NCBI RefSeq assembly: GCF_016025255.1
Contig: NZ_CP065592.1
Location: 1,779,122 to 1,843,121 of the forward strand
From: Sphingosinicella flava
GTDB taxonomy: Bacteria; Pseudomonadota; Alphaproteobacteria; Sphingomonadales; Sphingomonadaceae
Direction: 5' to 3'
DNA length: 64,000 bases
In this document: piece by piece, positions 19,665 to 28,788 of the stretch
Position numbering within the stretch: the first letter of the stretch is position 1
Layout of the letters: every line of letters starts with the position of its first letter
Notes under the pieces: generated by a model
The model's input: the letters and a program-made list of their open reading frames with translations, nothing else
Told to the model about the DNA's origin: nothing
The model's database searches: none
Translations under genes and position numbers: made by a program

Positions 19665-19835
19665 ATGCCCGGCCAGCGCCCGCCTCACGCCACCCCGCCC
19701 GCTCATCTGTCGGAAAGCCCGCCGGTGCCCGCGCCCCAACCGGCGGCCGAAGCCGAGGAGCATGGCGGGCCCAAGGGCGAAGAGCCGACACGCTACGGGG
19801 ATTGGGAAAATAAGGGCATTTGCTGGGATTTTTAG
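19665..19835 (+). CDS. DUF1674 protein (SDHAF4-like)
   Basis: A 56-residue protein ending in GPKGEEPTRYGDWENKGICW plus DF, the DUF1674 signature shared with eukaryotic succinate dehydrogenase assembly factor 4 (Sdh8). The N-terminal half is proline- and alanine-rich and likely disordered. The start MPGQRPPH has a GGAAAGAAG ribosome-binding site. It is divergent from htpX. A role in protecting or assembling flavinylated SdhA is inferred from the mitochondrial homologue. Confidence 0.87.
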   Translation: MPGQRPPHATPPAHLSESPPVPAPQPAAEAEEHGGPKGEEPTRYGDWENKGICWDF

Positions 19836-19955
19836 GACGGTTGGCGGGATCACCCCGCCGCCCGGCGGAAATTACCCACGGAGAATGCGCAGGTCGACGA
19901 ACAGGGCAAGCGGAGGCATCATGGCCCTACCGCCCGTGCCGTTGAGGAGGTTTGC

Positions 19956-20189
19956 ATGCGCCCGATCCGCTTATCCGTTGCCGCCGCCTTGATAGTCGCG
20001 CTGCCCGCGCACGCCATCGCCAATCCGGCGAGCGCGTTGTCGATCGCGCGGGCGGGACCGGTGCTGGAGGCGGAGAGCGGCCTCACCAGAGGAGAACTCT
20101 ATCCGCTGATCGGCCTTGCCGCCCTCGCGGTGCTGGTGCTGGCGCTCGCCAATGAGAAGGTCGAGGGCGAGGGGCCGATCAGCGCCTAA
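19956..20189 (+). CDS. Small exported single-pass membrane protein
   Basis: A 77-residue protein with a signal peptide (MRPIRLSVAAALIVALPAHA), a short polar stretch and one C-terminal transmembrane helix (PLIGLAALAVLVLALA), followed by a short acidic tail. This layout resembles small sphingomonad proteins of unknown role that have a signal peptide plus a late helix and an acidic end. GAGGAGG lies 8 bases before the ATG. The stop overlaps the convergent gpsA stop region by a few bases. Confidence 0.7.
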   Translation: MRPIRLSVAAALIVALPAHAIANPASALSIARAGPVLEAESGLTRGELYPLIGLAALAVLVLALANEKVEGEGPISA

Positions 20190-21166
20190 ACGCCTTCGCT
20201 CCTGAGCGGCCGGGCGAGGAGACGCTCGACCGCCTCGTCGGCGGTGCAGTCCCCCGCAAGCAAGGCGCAGACCGCCGCCGCGATCGGCATATCGACATTG
20301 GCAGCCTTCGCGACCCGCAGGAGCACCGGCGCGGTGAATGCGCCTTCGGCCACGGTGCGGCGGTCGGCCATCAGTTCCGCCGCGCTTTTGCCTTCGCCCA
20401 AGCCCTTGCCGAGGCTGAAATTGCGCGAACTGATGGACGAGCAGGTAAGGACGAGATCGCCGAGGCCGGACAGGCCCGCCAGCGTTTCGACGCGAGCGCC
20501 CTTGGCGAGGCCGAAACGAGTCATTTCGGCAAAGCCCCGCGAAATAAGGGCCGCGCGGGCATTCTGCCCCAGTCTCTTCCCTTCGACAACGCCGCAAGCG
20601 ATGGCGAGGACGTTTTTCACCGCGCCGCCGATTTCCGCGCCGGCCACGTCGCTGGACAGATAGGGGCGGAAGGCAGGTCCGGCGAGCCGGTCGCGCAGCC
20701 TTTCCCCCATCGCCTGATCCTCGATCGCGAGGGTGACGGCGGTGGGCAGTCCGGCGGCGACTTCGTGGGCAAAGGTGGGGCCCGACAAGACGGCGATCGC
20801 CCCGCGCGGCTGCATGGTGCGCGCGACATCGTGGAGAAAGAGGCCGGTCTTGTCCTCGATCCCCTTCGCGCACAGGACGAGCGGGACGTCGCGCGGCGGA
20901 AGATCGGCAATCACAGTCCGCATATGCTGGGCGGGGGTGACGATGAGCAAGGCATCGCAGTCCGCGGTATCGGCGAGATCTCCGGTCGCGCGGATCGCCG
21001 GGTTGAGCGGAATGCCGGGAAGATAGAGGCGGTTTTCATGCGCGGCGTTGACGCTCGCCACGACGTCCGGCTCGCGCGCCCAGAGAAGGGTTTCCTGCCC
21101 CTTCGCCGCCGCGACCTGCGCCAGGGCGGTGCCCCAGGCGCCGCCGCCGATCACACCCAGTTTCAT
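20186..21166 (-). CDS. gpsA: NAD(P)-dependent glycerol-3-phosphate dehydrogenase GpsA
   Basis: A 326-residue enzyme making sn-glycerol 3-phosphate from dihydroxyacetone phosphate for phospholipid synthesis. The Rossmann motif [14 protein letters not shown] is at residues 4-17. [37 protein letters not shown] (catalytic Lys) and [20 protein letters not shown] are diagnostic. Its start overlaps the tsaD stop in ATGA, so tsaD-gpsA are probably co-translated. Confidence 0.96.
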   Translation of the reverse strand: MKLGVIGGGAWGTALAQVAAAKGQETLLWAREPDVVASVNAAHENRLYLPGIPLNPAIRATGDLADTADCDALLIVTPAQHMRTVIADLPPRDVPLVLCAKGIEDKTGLFLHDVARTMQPRGAIAVLSGPTFAHEVAAGLPTAVTLAIEDQAMGERLRDRLAGPAFRPYLSSDVAGAEIGGAVKNVLAIACGVVEGKRLGQNARAALISRGFAEMTRFGLAKGARVETLAGLSGLGDLVLTCSSISSRNFSLGKGLGEGKSAAELMADRRTVAEGAFTAPVLLRVAKAANVDMPIAAAVCALLAGDCTADEAVERLLARPLRSEGV

Positions 21167-22197
21167 GCCTTGACCCCCGCTCCCCGTGCCTTTTCCGCCG
21201 CCGGATCGAGTGGCCAGCGCGCCCGCGCCGCGGCGTCCAATCCGTCGACCATCCCGGCTTCATAACGCAGCGCCCCTGCCCAGGCGATCATCGCGGCATT
21301 GTCGGTGCAGAGCCAGAGCGGCGGCGCGACGAAGGGCAGATCGTGCGCGTCGGCAAGCGCTTGAAGCGCGCCGCGCACCGCTTGATTGGCGGCCACCCCG
21401 CCAGCGACGACGAGCGCCGTCGCACCGGCGGCATGGGTCAAGGCACGTTTCGTGCGGTCGAGGAGGCAATCGACGACCGCCCTCTGGAAAGAGGCGGCGA
21501 TGTCGGGAACCGAATAATGGCCGGAGTCGTGTGCGCGCAGCACCGCGCTCTTGAGGCCCGCGAAGGAAAAATGCGGCTCCGCGGTGCCGGTGAGCGGGCG
21601 TGGCAGGGGCACGGCCTCAGAATCGCCGTCCTTCGCCGCTTTTTCGACCGCCGGACCGCCGGGAAAGCCGAGGCCGAGGAGCTTCGCGCTCTTGTCGAAC
21701 GCCTCGCCCGCCGCGTCGTCGATGGTGGTGGCGAGGCGGCGGTAGCGGCCGACGCCTTCGACGAAGAGCAATTGGCAATGGCCGCCCGACACGAGGAGAA
21801 GGAGATAGGGGAAGGCGAGATTCGGGTCGGTCAGCATCGGCGAAAGGGCATGGCCTTCCAGATGGTTGACCGCGATGAGCGGCTTGTTCGCGGCGAGGGC
21901 CAAGCCCTTGCCGGTCATCAGCCCGACCATGACGCCGCCGATAAGGCCCGGGCCCGCCGTCGCGGCGATGGCGTCGACGCCGGCAAGCGCGATCCGGGCT
22001 TCGGCCAGCACGTCCGCGATCAAGGCGGGCAGGATTTCGACATGGGCGCGCGCGGCGATTTCCGGGACGACGCCGCCGAACGGACGGTGCGCGCTTTCCT
22101 GTCCCGCGACGCGCTGCGCGAGGATATGGCGGTCGGATGTGACCAAAGCCGCCGCCGTTTCGTCGCAGCTCGATTCAATGCCGAGAATGAGGCTCAT
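21163..22197 (-). CDS. tsaD: tRNA N6-adenosine threonylcarbamoyltransferase TsaD
   Basis: A 344-residue ASKHA-fold protein that transfers threonylcarbamoyl to A37 of ANN-decoding tRNAs, acting with TsaB, TsaE and Tsa[17 protein letters not shown] opens the protein. The iron/zinc site is NHLEGHALS (two His). [12 protein letters not shown] and [14 protein letters not shown] carry the nucleotide and substrate loops. It is divergent from hemC, with only 43 bases between the two starts. Confidence 0.97.
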   Translation of the reverse strand: MSLILGIESSCDETAAALVTSDRHILAQRVAGQESAHRPFGGVVPEIAARAHVEILPALIADVLAEARIALAGVDAIAATAGPGLIGGVMVGLMTGKGLALAANKPLIAVNHLEGHALSPMLTDPNLAFPYLLLLVSGGHCQLLFVEGVGRYRRLATTIDDAAGEAFDKSAKLLGLGFPGGPAVEKAAKDGDSEAVPLPRPLTGTAEPHFSFAGLKSAVLRAHDSGHYSVPDIAASFQRAVVDCLLDRTKRALTHAAGATALVVAGGVAANQAVRGALQALADAHDLPFVAPPLWLCTDNAAMIAWAGALRYEAGMVDGLDAAARARWPLDPAAEKARGAGVKA

Positions 22198-22240
22198 ATA
22201 TTCTTCCCTGCCACCGCCTTAGCCGCTAGCACAAGCGCCG

Positions 22241-23149
22241 ATGAACCGTCCCCTTCGCATCGGAACCCGCGGATCGCCGCTCGCGCTTGCCCAGGCCCGC
22301 ATGACGGCCGATGCGTTGAAGGCCGCGCACGGCCTCTCTGACGCCGATATCGAGATCGTCCCGATCACCACGACGGGCGACATCATTCAGGACCGGCCGC
22401 TCGCCGAAGTCGGCGGCAAGGCGCTGTGGACGAAGGAACTGGACCGCTGCCTCCTCGACGGACGCACCGATCTCTCCGTCCATTCGATGAAGGATGTCGA
22501 GACGATCCGGCCCGGCGCGCTGACCGTGGCGGCGATGCTGCCCCGCGCCGACGTGCGCGACCGGCTGATCGGCGCGGAGAGCCTCGACGCACTCGCGGAT
22601 GGCGCCCGGGTCGGCACTTCTTCTCCACGCCGGGCCGCGCAAGTGCTGGCGCGGCGGCCGGACCTCAACATCGTGCCCATTCGCGGCAATGTCGCGACGC
22701 GGTTGCGTAAGCTGGCTGGAGGCGAGGCGGACGCAACCTTGCTCGCTGCCGCAGGATTGGACCGGCTGGACGAGGCGGCGGGCGTCGCGATCGAGGACAT
22801 GCTGCCCGCCCCGTCGCAAGGCGCGGTCGGAGTCGAAGTGCTGACGGACAACGCTGAAGTCCGCGCCCTCGTCGTTGCGATCGATCACCGGCCGACGAGC
22901 CTGTGCGTGCGCGCCGAGCGGCGGCTGCTGGAACGGCTGGGCGGCGATTGCCGATCCCCCATCGCGGCACTGGCCACGATTGCGGATGGAGAGATCCTGC
23001 TGCGCGCCGAAATCCTGACCAATGACGGGCGGGAGCGGCAGGCGGGCGAAATCCTGTTCGCCGTCGATGACGGCGCCGCTCCGGAACGGCTCGCGGCCAT
23101 GCTCCTCGAAAGGGCAAGCCCGGCCTTGCGCGGCCTGTTCGTGGGATGA
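22241..23149 (+). CDS. hemC: Porphobilinogen deaminase (hydroxymethylbilane synthase)
   Basis: A 302-residue enzyme that polymerises four porphobilinogens into hydroxymethylbilane. RIGTRGSPLALAQARM is at residues 5-20. LPRADVRDRLIG, GTSSPRRAAQVLARRPDL and the cofactor cysteine in GGDCRSPIAALA (about residue 240) are all present. hemD follows with an ATGA overlap. The gene is the first of a hemC-hemD-mitofilin-like unit. Confidence 0.97.
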   Translation: MNRPLRIGTRGSPLALAQARMTADALKAAHGLSDADIEIVPITTTGDIIQDRPLAEVGGKALWTKELDRCLLDGRTDLSVHSMKDVETIRPGALTVAAMLPRADVRDRLIGAESLDALADGARVGTSSPRRAAQVLARRPDLNIVPIRGNVATRLRKLAGGEADATLLAAAGLDRLDEAAGVAIEDMLPAPSQGAVGVEVLTDNAEVRALVVAIDHRPTSLCVRAERRLLERLGGDCRSPIAALATIADGEILLRAEILTNDGRERQAGEILFAVDDGAAPERLAAMLLERASPALRGLFVG

Positions 23150-23841
23150 CCAGGGACGTTCTGATCCTGCGTCCGGAACCGGCGGCGTCGGAATCGGCAC
23201 TGCGGGCCAAGAGCCTGGGCCTTCAGCCAATCGTCGCCCCTTTGTTCGAAACGAAACCCATTCCCTGGGATCCGCCCGGCCGGCCTCCCTTCGATGCCGT
23301 CCTTATGACGAGCGCCAACGCGGCGCGCCTGGGCGGGCCCAAGCTCGAAGCCTTTTTCGACCTTCCCTGCTACGCGGTCGGCGCGGCGACGGCCCAAGCG
23401 GCGGCGCTCGCGGGTTTTTCCGACATCCGCACGGGGCCCGCCGACGGCGCTGCCCTGGCCCGGATGGCGGAAGAACAGGGCGTCAGGCATGGCCTTCATT
23501 TATGCGGGCGCGATCACATTCCCTTAAGCTGCGGCCGATTGTCGGTCACGGCCTGCCCCGTCTACGCCGCCGAAGCCGCCGATTCCCTCCCGTCCCGGGC
23601 GGTGAGCGCGCTGATGGATGGCACTCTCATCCTCCTTCATTCCCCGCGCGCGGCGGAAACCTTCGGAAAATTGGTGGATGAGGGCGGTGTTGACCGGGCG
23701 CGCGTGACTCTGGCCGCCATCAGTCCGGCGGCCGCCGAAGCGGCGGGCGGCGGATGGGCCGCGAAGAGCATTGCCGCGCACCCGCGCGATGAAAGCCTGC
23801 TGGAACTTGCCGCGCGGCTGTGCGGTGTTAAGGTTCCGTGA
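23146..23841 (+). CDS. hemD: Uroporphyrinogen-III synthase
   Basis: A 231-residue protein assigned by its place directly after hemC and by recognisable family pieces: LILRPEPAASESALRAKSLG at the start, VLMTSANAARLGGP in the middle and LLHSPRAAETFGKL later. HemD sequences are poorly conserved, so the context carries much weight. It cyclises hydroxymethylbilane with inversion of ring D. It overlaps hemC by four bases and the next gene by one. Confidence 0.92.
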   Translation: MTRDVLILRPEPAASESALRAKSLGLQPIVAPLFETKPIPWDPPGRPPFDAVLMTSANAARLGGPKLEAFFDLPCYAVGAATAQAAALAGFSDIRTGPADGAALARMAEEQGVRHGLHLCGRDHIPLSCGRLSVTACPVYAAEAADSLPSRAVSALMDGTLILLHSPRAAETFGKLVDEGGVDRARVTLAAISPAAAEAAGGGWAAKSIAAHPRDESLLELAARLCGVKVP

Positions 23842-24716
23842 TGGACATGACCGACCCCGCGCCCCAGGCTCCGGCCGCCCCGCCGCAAAGAAAACGGGGC
23901 GGGCTGCTGGGCCCGCTGATCCTTGCGATCCTTGCTTTCCTCATCGGCCTTGCCGCCATGGGCTGGGTTCTGACGCGCTGGGATGCGGCGGCGGATTATC
24001 TCGGTTTGCGCAAGGAAGTGCGGATAGCCGTGCCGGTAGCAACGCCCCAGCCTCAGTCGCCCGGTGTCGCGCCGGCCGCCGATCCCTATCTCGCGCAGCG
24101 CCTCTCTTTGCTGGAACAGCGGGTGACCGACATCGCCAATCAGAGCCAAGCCGCCGTCGGCAACGCCGACCGGGCGGAAGGCCTGCTGGTCGCCTTCGCC
24201 GCGCGGCGCGCGCTCGACCGGGGCGTGGCGCTCGGCTATCTCGAAGGGCTGTTGCGCCAGCGTTTCGGCACCAGCCAGCCACAAGCCGTCGGCACGATCA
24301 TCGCCGCCGCGCGCGAGCCGATCACGTTGCAGGAATTGCAGGACGGCCTGCAAGAAACCGGGCCGGCGCTGATGAGCGGCGGCGGCGACCGGAATTGGTG
24401 GCACGCCTTCAAGGCGGAGCTCGGATCGCTGATCACCGTCCGCAAGACCGGCACCCCTTCCACCGTGCCGGGCGACCGGCTGGCGCGCGCCACGCGGCGG
24501 CTGGAGGCCGGGCAAGTCGACGTCGCGCTCGCCGAAGTGCTTCGCATTCCCGGGCATGAAGCGGCATCCGGCTGGATCGCCGATGCGCGCCGCTACGTCG
24601 CCGCGCGCCGTGCGCTGGACACGATCGAGACGGCAGCCCTTCTCGAACCGCGCGCGGCAACCGCCGCTCCGCCTGTGACCCCTTCCGGTCCCGGCGCGGT
24701 GCCGCCGCCCGCCTGA
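23841..24716 (+). CDS. Mitofilin/Mic60-like inner-membrane protein (COG4223 type)
   Basis: A 291-residue protein with a proline-rich cytoplasmic N-terminus and one transmembrane helix at about residues 25-45 (LLGPLILAILAFLIGLAAMG). A periplasmic predicted helical region follows (LSLLEQRVTDIANQSQA onward), with a C-terminal domain and a proline-rich tail. Alphaproteobacterial Mic60 homologues sit directly after hemD with this topology, which is the main reason for the call. The ATG at 23841 overlaps the hemD stop (TGATG); GTG at 23838 is possible. Sequence conservation could not be tested here. Confidence 0.7.
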   Translation: MDMTDPAPQAPAAPPQRKRGGLLGPLILAILAFLIGLAAMGWVLTRWDAAADYLGLRKEVRIAVPVATPQPQSPGVAPAADPYLAQRLSLLEQRVTDIANQSQAAVGNADRAEGLLVAFAARRALDRGVALGYLEGLLRQRFGTSQPQAVGTIIAAAREPITLQELQDGLQETGPALMSGGGDRNWWHAFKAELGSLITVRKTGTPSTVPGDRLARATRRLEAGQVDVALAEVLRIPGHEAASGWIADARRYVAARRALDTIETAALLEPRAATAAPPVTPSGPGAVPPPA

Positions 24717-24738
24717 CATTCCGCGCCACCGAACCTAT

Positions 24739-25248
24739 ATGCAGACCATGCCGATCAACGCTGGACTTTTGATCTTCCTTGCCACCGTCGCCGCGATGGA
24801 AGGCGTCGCTTATGCCGCCCATCGCTGGATCATGCATGGACCGGGCTGGTTCCTGCACGAAAGCCACCACCGCGAGCGCACCGGCCTGTTCGAGGCGAAC
24901 GATCTTTACGCGGTTATCTTCGCGGTGCCGTCCATCCTGTTGCTGTTGGGCGGCGTGCAGCTCGGCTGGGGGGCATGGGCGATATGGGCCGGGGCAGGGA
25001 TCGCGGCTTATGGCGCCATTTATTTCGGTTTTCATGACGTCATCGTCCACCGCCGCGTCGATCACCGCTATGTGCCACGCTCCCCTTACATGAAGCGCAT
25101 CGTGCAGGCCCACCGCCTCCACCATGCGACGGAAGGGAAGGAGGGATCGGTGAGTTTCGGTTTCCTGTGGGCGCCGCGGGCCGAGGTGCTGAAAGCGGAA
25201 CTGGCACGGAGCGCCGCGAAGAGGATGCGGGCGCCGAAAGGCCGCTAG
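24739..25248 (+). CDS. crtZ: Beta-carotene 3-hydroxylase CrtZ
   Basis: A 169-residue di-iron membrane hydroxylase adding 3-hydroxyls to beta-ionone rings, giving zeaxanthin. All His boxes are visible: HRWIMH at 28-33, HESHH at 40-44, FHDVIVHRRVDHRY near 98-111 and HRLHH near 125-129, with hydrophobic helices between. The last bases overlap the convergent crtB by four. The gene stands upstream of, and opposite to, the crtB-crtI-crtY unit, so it has its own promoter. Confidence 0.95.
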   Translation: MQTMPINAGLLIFLATVAAMEGVAYAAHRWIMHGPGWFLHESHHRERTGLFEANDLYAVIFAVPSILLLLGGVQLGWGAWAIWAGAGIAAYGAIYFGFHDVIVHRRVDHRYVPRSPYMKRIVQAHRLHHATEGKEGSVSFGFLWAPRAEVLKAELARSAAKRMRAPKGR

Positions 25249-26192
25249 GCGCGCGGCCGGGTCCAGAGGCCGTCGCGGCTGACCTCGCCGCCGCGCCCCG
25301 GAAACCGGGCTTCCTTCAATGCTGCCGCGACATGGCGGAGCTTTTCCGCCTTGCCGATGACGACGCGCCGGTCCCAGGCTTGCGCCCCGCGTTTCGCGAC
25401 TTCGCGGCCGATCGCCCCATAAATGTTGGCGGCGGACAGGACCGCCCAACGCGCGCGGAAGGGAAGGCGTGCAGCCCCGGTGCGCGCTGACGACTCATGG
25501 CGTTCGGCGAGTAGGGAAAGCCGTTTCGCGGCGATAGCCATGCGGGGGCGGTAATGCGGGCGCATATGTTCGCCGGGCGGAATGTCGAACTCCGCCAGCC
25601 AATCGAGCGGCAGGTAGCAGCGGCCGATGGCGTCGTCCTCGCCAAGGTCGCGGGCGATGTTGGCGAGCTGGAAGGCGAGGCCGAGGTCGCAAGCGCGGTC
25701 GAGCGTGTCGGCGTCGGCGGGATCGACCCCCATCAGCACCGCCATCATGCAGCCGACCGCGCCCGCGACATGATAGCAATATTGCAGGAGATCCTCTTCG
25801 GTGCGCGGCCGCCAGCCGCGCGCGTCCATCGCGAATCCGTCCAGATGATCGCGGATGAAGGCGTGGGGTATCGCGCATTCGGCGGCGACGATGCGCAAGG
25901 CGTCGAACGGCAGCTCTCCAGTGTCGCGGCCGGAAAGAGCGAAGGCGGTTTGGGATTGAATATGGTCGATCGCGGAGAATGCCCCCCCGCTTTCCGGGAG
26001 AGGCGCCTTATGCCCAAGGACTTGCCCGTCCGCATAATCGTCGCAGGCGCGGCACCAGGCGTAGAGCAGCCAGGCCCGTTCCCGCGTTGCCGGATCGAAC
26101 AGGCGGCTGGCGCTGGCGAAGGATTTGGAGCCCGCGCGGATCGTCGTCCAAGCCCCCGCGACGATCGCGGCGCGATCAGCCGCCGAGGTCAT
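25245..26192 (-). CDS. crtB: Phytoene synthase CrtB
   Basis: A 315-residue squalene/phytoene synthase that condenses two geranylgeranyl diphosphates. The first Asp-rich motif is in YAWCRACDDYAD (about residues 45-55) and the second in FQLANIARDLGEDD (about 175-187). It is the last gene of the minus-strand crtY-crtI-crtB unit and its start overlaps the crtI stop by 17 bases. crtE, which makes its substrate, is not in the window. Confidence 0.96.
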   Translation of the reverse strand: MTSAADRAAIVAGAWTTIRAGSKSFASASRLFDPATRERAWLLYAWCRACDDYADGQVLGHKAPLPESGGAFSAIDHIQSQTAFALSGRDTGELPFDALRIVAAECAIPHAFIRDHLDGFAMDARGWRPRTEEDLLQYCYHVAGAVGCMMAVLMGVDPADADTLDRACDLGLAFQLANIARDLGEDDAIGRCYLPLDWLAEFDIPPGEHMRPHYRPRMAIAAKRLSLLAERHESSARTGAARLPFRARWAVLSAANIYGAIGREVAKRGAQAWDRRVVIGKAEKLRHVAAALKEARFPGRGGEVSRDGLWTRPRA

Positions 26193-27654
26193 CGATCATC
26201 AATCCCGCCGTCGCCTTGGCGCTGCCGACGACGCCGGGAATGCCCGCGCCGGGATGCGTGCCCGCGCCCACGAAATAGAGGTTGGGGATATGGTCGTCGC
26301 GATTGTGGACGCGGAACCAGGCGCTTTGGGTCAGCACCGGCTCCAGGCTGAAGGCGGAGCCGAGATGGGCGGCGAGATCGCTGGTGAAATCCTGCGGCGT
26401 ATAGTGGAAACAGACCTCGATCTTGTCGCGCAGCCCCGGTGCCACGCGCTGTTCGACGACTTCAAGGATGCGGTCGCGATATTTCGGCCCTTCCACCGCC
26501 CAGTCGACGTCGAGCTTGCCCCGGTGCGGCACCGGCGCGAGCGCGTAAAAGGTTGAGCAGCCCGGCGGGGCCATGGCCGGATCGGTGACCGTCGGATGAT
26601 GGAGATAGAGCGCCGGATCGTCCGCCAGGCGCCCCCCATTATAGATATCGCCGAGCAGGCCCTGATAGCGCGGGCCGAACAGGATCATGTGGTGGGGAAT
26701 GTCCCGCCATTCCCCCTTCACGCCGAAATGGACGACGAAGAGCGAGGGTGAGAAACGCTTCTTGCGGAGGCGCGCGGCGGTTTTGCGCCCCGCATCCTTC
26801 AGGAGATCGTAGCTGTGCACGACATCGGCGTTGGAAGCGATGGCGTCGAACGACCCGCGCCAGCCGCTCGCGGTGCGGAGCCCAGTCGCGCGGCCGCCCG
26901 CCATTTCGATCTCCGCCACCGGATCACCGAGACGGATCGTGCCGCCTAGCCGTTCGAAATGACGCACCATGCCAGCGACCAGCCGGTTGGTGCCGCCACG
27001 CGCGAACCAGACGCCCCCGTCCCGTTCCAGCTTGTGGATGAGGGCGTATATCGCGCTGGTCGTCAGCGGATTGCCGCCGACCAGCAGGGTGTGGAAGGAG
27101 AGGGCCTGGCGCAGCTTTTCGCTGCGCACGAACCCCGATACGATCGAATAGACCGAGCGCCAAGCCTGGTAGCGGGCGAGGGCGGGAGCCGCCTTCAGCA
27201 TCGACGTGAAATCGAGAAAGGGGACGGCGCCCAATTTCTCATAGCCTTCGGCGTAGACGCCCGCCGAATAATCGAGGAAGCGGCGATAGCCCGCGACATC
27301 GGCGGGATCGAGCTTCGCGATCTCCTGGTTCAGCACCGCGTCGTCATTGGTGTAATCGAAATTGGTGCCGTCCGGCCAGTTGAGGCGATAGAAAGGGGAG
27401 ACCGGCATCAGGTCGACATCCGCCGCCATGTCGTGGCCGCTGAGCGCCCAAAGCTGGCGCAGGCAATCGGGATCGGTGATGACGGTCGGCCCGGCATCGA
27501 AGGTGTAGCCGCCCTTTTCCCAGAAATAAGCGCGGCCGCCGGGCTTGTCGCGCGCTTCAACGATCGTCGTTGCGATTCCCGCCGATTGGAGGCGGATGGC
27601 GAGGGCAAGGCCGCCGAAACCCGATCCGATAACCGCCGCGCTCTTCATTGTCAT
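26176..27654 (-). CDS. crtI: Phytoene desaturase CrtI
   Basis: A 492-residue FAD enzyme converting phytoene to lycopene in four steps. The N-terminal FAD motif AAVIGSGFGGLALAIRL is followed by the ARDKPGGRAYFWEKGGYTFD segment, and the C-terminus has YFVGAGTHPGAGIPGVVGSA, the bacterial CrtI signature. The start MTMKSAAV was chosen because its ATG overlaps the crtY stop (ATGA) and gives the usual length. Confidence 0.96.
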   Translation of the reverse strand: MTMKSAAVIGSGFGGLALAIRLQSAGIATTIVEARDKPGGRAYFWEKGGYTFDAGPTVITDPDCLRQLWALSGHDMAADVDLMPVSPFYRLNWPDGTNFDYTNDDAVLNQEIAKLDPADVAGYRRFLDYSAGVYAEGYEKLGAVPFLDFTSMLKAAPALARYQAWRSVYSIVSGFVRSEKLRQALSFHTLLVGGNPLTTSAIYALIHKLERDGGVWFARGGTNRLVAGMVRHFERLGGTIRLGDPVAEIEMAGGRATGLRTASGWRGSFDAIASNADVVHSYDLLKDAGRKTAARLRKKRFSPSLFVVHFGVKGEWRDIPHHMILFGPRYQGLLGDIYNGGRLADDPALYLHHPTVTDPAMAPPGCSTFYALAPVPHRGKLDVDWAVEGPKYRDRILEVVEQRVAPGLRDKIEVCFHYTPQDFTSDLAAHLGSAFSLEPVLTQSAWFRVHNRDDHIPNLYFVGAGTHPGAGIPGVVGSAKATAGLMIDDLGG

Positions 27655-28787
27655 AATGCCTTCATCGCCTTCATGATTGAAACGGGAGGACGGCCGCTCA
27701 ACGTGCGGACCTTGTCGAGGAGGGTGGTGCGTCCGGCGTAGAAACGGCCGATCAATGCCGGATCGAGCCGGTAGAAATGCTGGAGCACCCTGTAGCGTTC
27801 GGACGGCGGGGCGGCGCGGAACAGCATGCGGTTCAACAAGCGGTAAAAGCCGCGCTGCCGCCAGAGCCGATCGGCTTCTTTGCGGAAAATAGTATGAAGC
27901 GCCGCGCTGCCGAAATCCTGTTGGCGCGCGAGAAGAGCGGCATTGCGCACCGCATCCGGAAGCGAATAGCCGGTGGTCGGATGAAAGAAGCCGCCGCGCA
28001 GGCCAAGACGCGCGACCGGCACACCTTCCCACAGGTCCGCGATCCTGCCGCCCATGGCGACGGGCAGCACGCCCGATTCCTCGCCGATGATGCGCGCCGC
28101 GCGCCACCCCCGATCCGCGGCATAAGCATCGATGCGGGCGGCGATTTCACCACGGTCGAGATCGGACGACAGGCTATAATAGGTGTCTTCGACCAGCATC
28201 GTGCAGTCGGTGAAAGGCAGGGAATAGACGAAACGATAGCCGTCCGCCTGATCGACGCAGGCGTCCATGATGATTGGCCGGTCCAGCCCATGCGGGGTGT
28301 CAAAGGCATAGATGCGCCCGGCGAATTTCTGCCAGCCAAGGTCGAGGCTGTCGAGATTGGCGGCGCCGCGCGCGTCGATCACGCCGGCGGCATCGATCCG
28401 TTCTCCGCCGTCCAGCACGATATGATCGGCGGCAATCGCCGCGATCGGCGCGCCGAGACGAAGCTGATCGGGCCGGAGCCGTTCACGGATCGCGGCGTCG
28501 AGGCGGTCCGACGTGATGCTGTTATAGCCGAAGGGCAGAGTCCGCCGCCGCTTTGGAAAAATGACGTCATGGCGGCTCCAGCGCGCATGGATCAGGGAAT
28601 CAATCAGCCAGCGATCCTCCGCCGTCACGTCGCCGTCGAAAAAGGACCAGGTGTGATTGCCGCCGATCCGATCCTCACCCTCGACGAGGAGAAAGGGAAC
28701 GTCCGGCCGCCGCTGGGCAAGCGCCAGCGCCGCGAGCGCGCCCGCGAGCCCGCCGCCCGCGATGACGAGGCGTCCCCCGCCCGCCAT
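27651..28787 (-). CDS. crtY: Lycopene beta-cyclase CrtY
   Basis: A 378-residue flavoprotein that closes both ends of lycopene to beta-carotene. The dinucleotide motif LVIAGGGLAGALAALALAQR starts at about residue 6, followed by GEDRIGGNHTWSFFDGDVT. LVEDTYYS and HPTTGYSLPDAVRNA are characteristic of the CrtY type. It overlaps crtI by four bases. The gene before it on the same strand ends one base away, so transcription may begin further upstream. Confidence 0.95.
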   Translation of the reverse strand: MAGGGRLVIAGGGLAGALAALALAQRRPDVPFLLVEGEDRIGGNHTWSFFDGDVTAEDRWLIDSLIHARWSRHDVIFPKRRRTLPFGYNSITSDRLDAAIRERLRPDQLRLGAPIAAIAADHIVLDGGERIDAAGVIDARGAANLDSLDLGWQKFAGRIYAFDTPHGLDRPIIMDACVDQADGYRFVYSLPFTDCTMLVEDTYYSLSSDLDRGEIAARIDAYAADRGWRAARIIGEESGVLPVAMGGRIADLWEGVPVARLGLRGGFFHPTTGYSLPDAVRNAALLARQQDFGSAALHTIFRKEADRLWRQRGFYRLLNRMLFRAAPPSERYRVLQHFYRLDPALIGRFYAGRTTLLDKVRTLSGRPPVSIMKAMKAL

Positions 28788-28788
28788 G

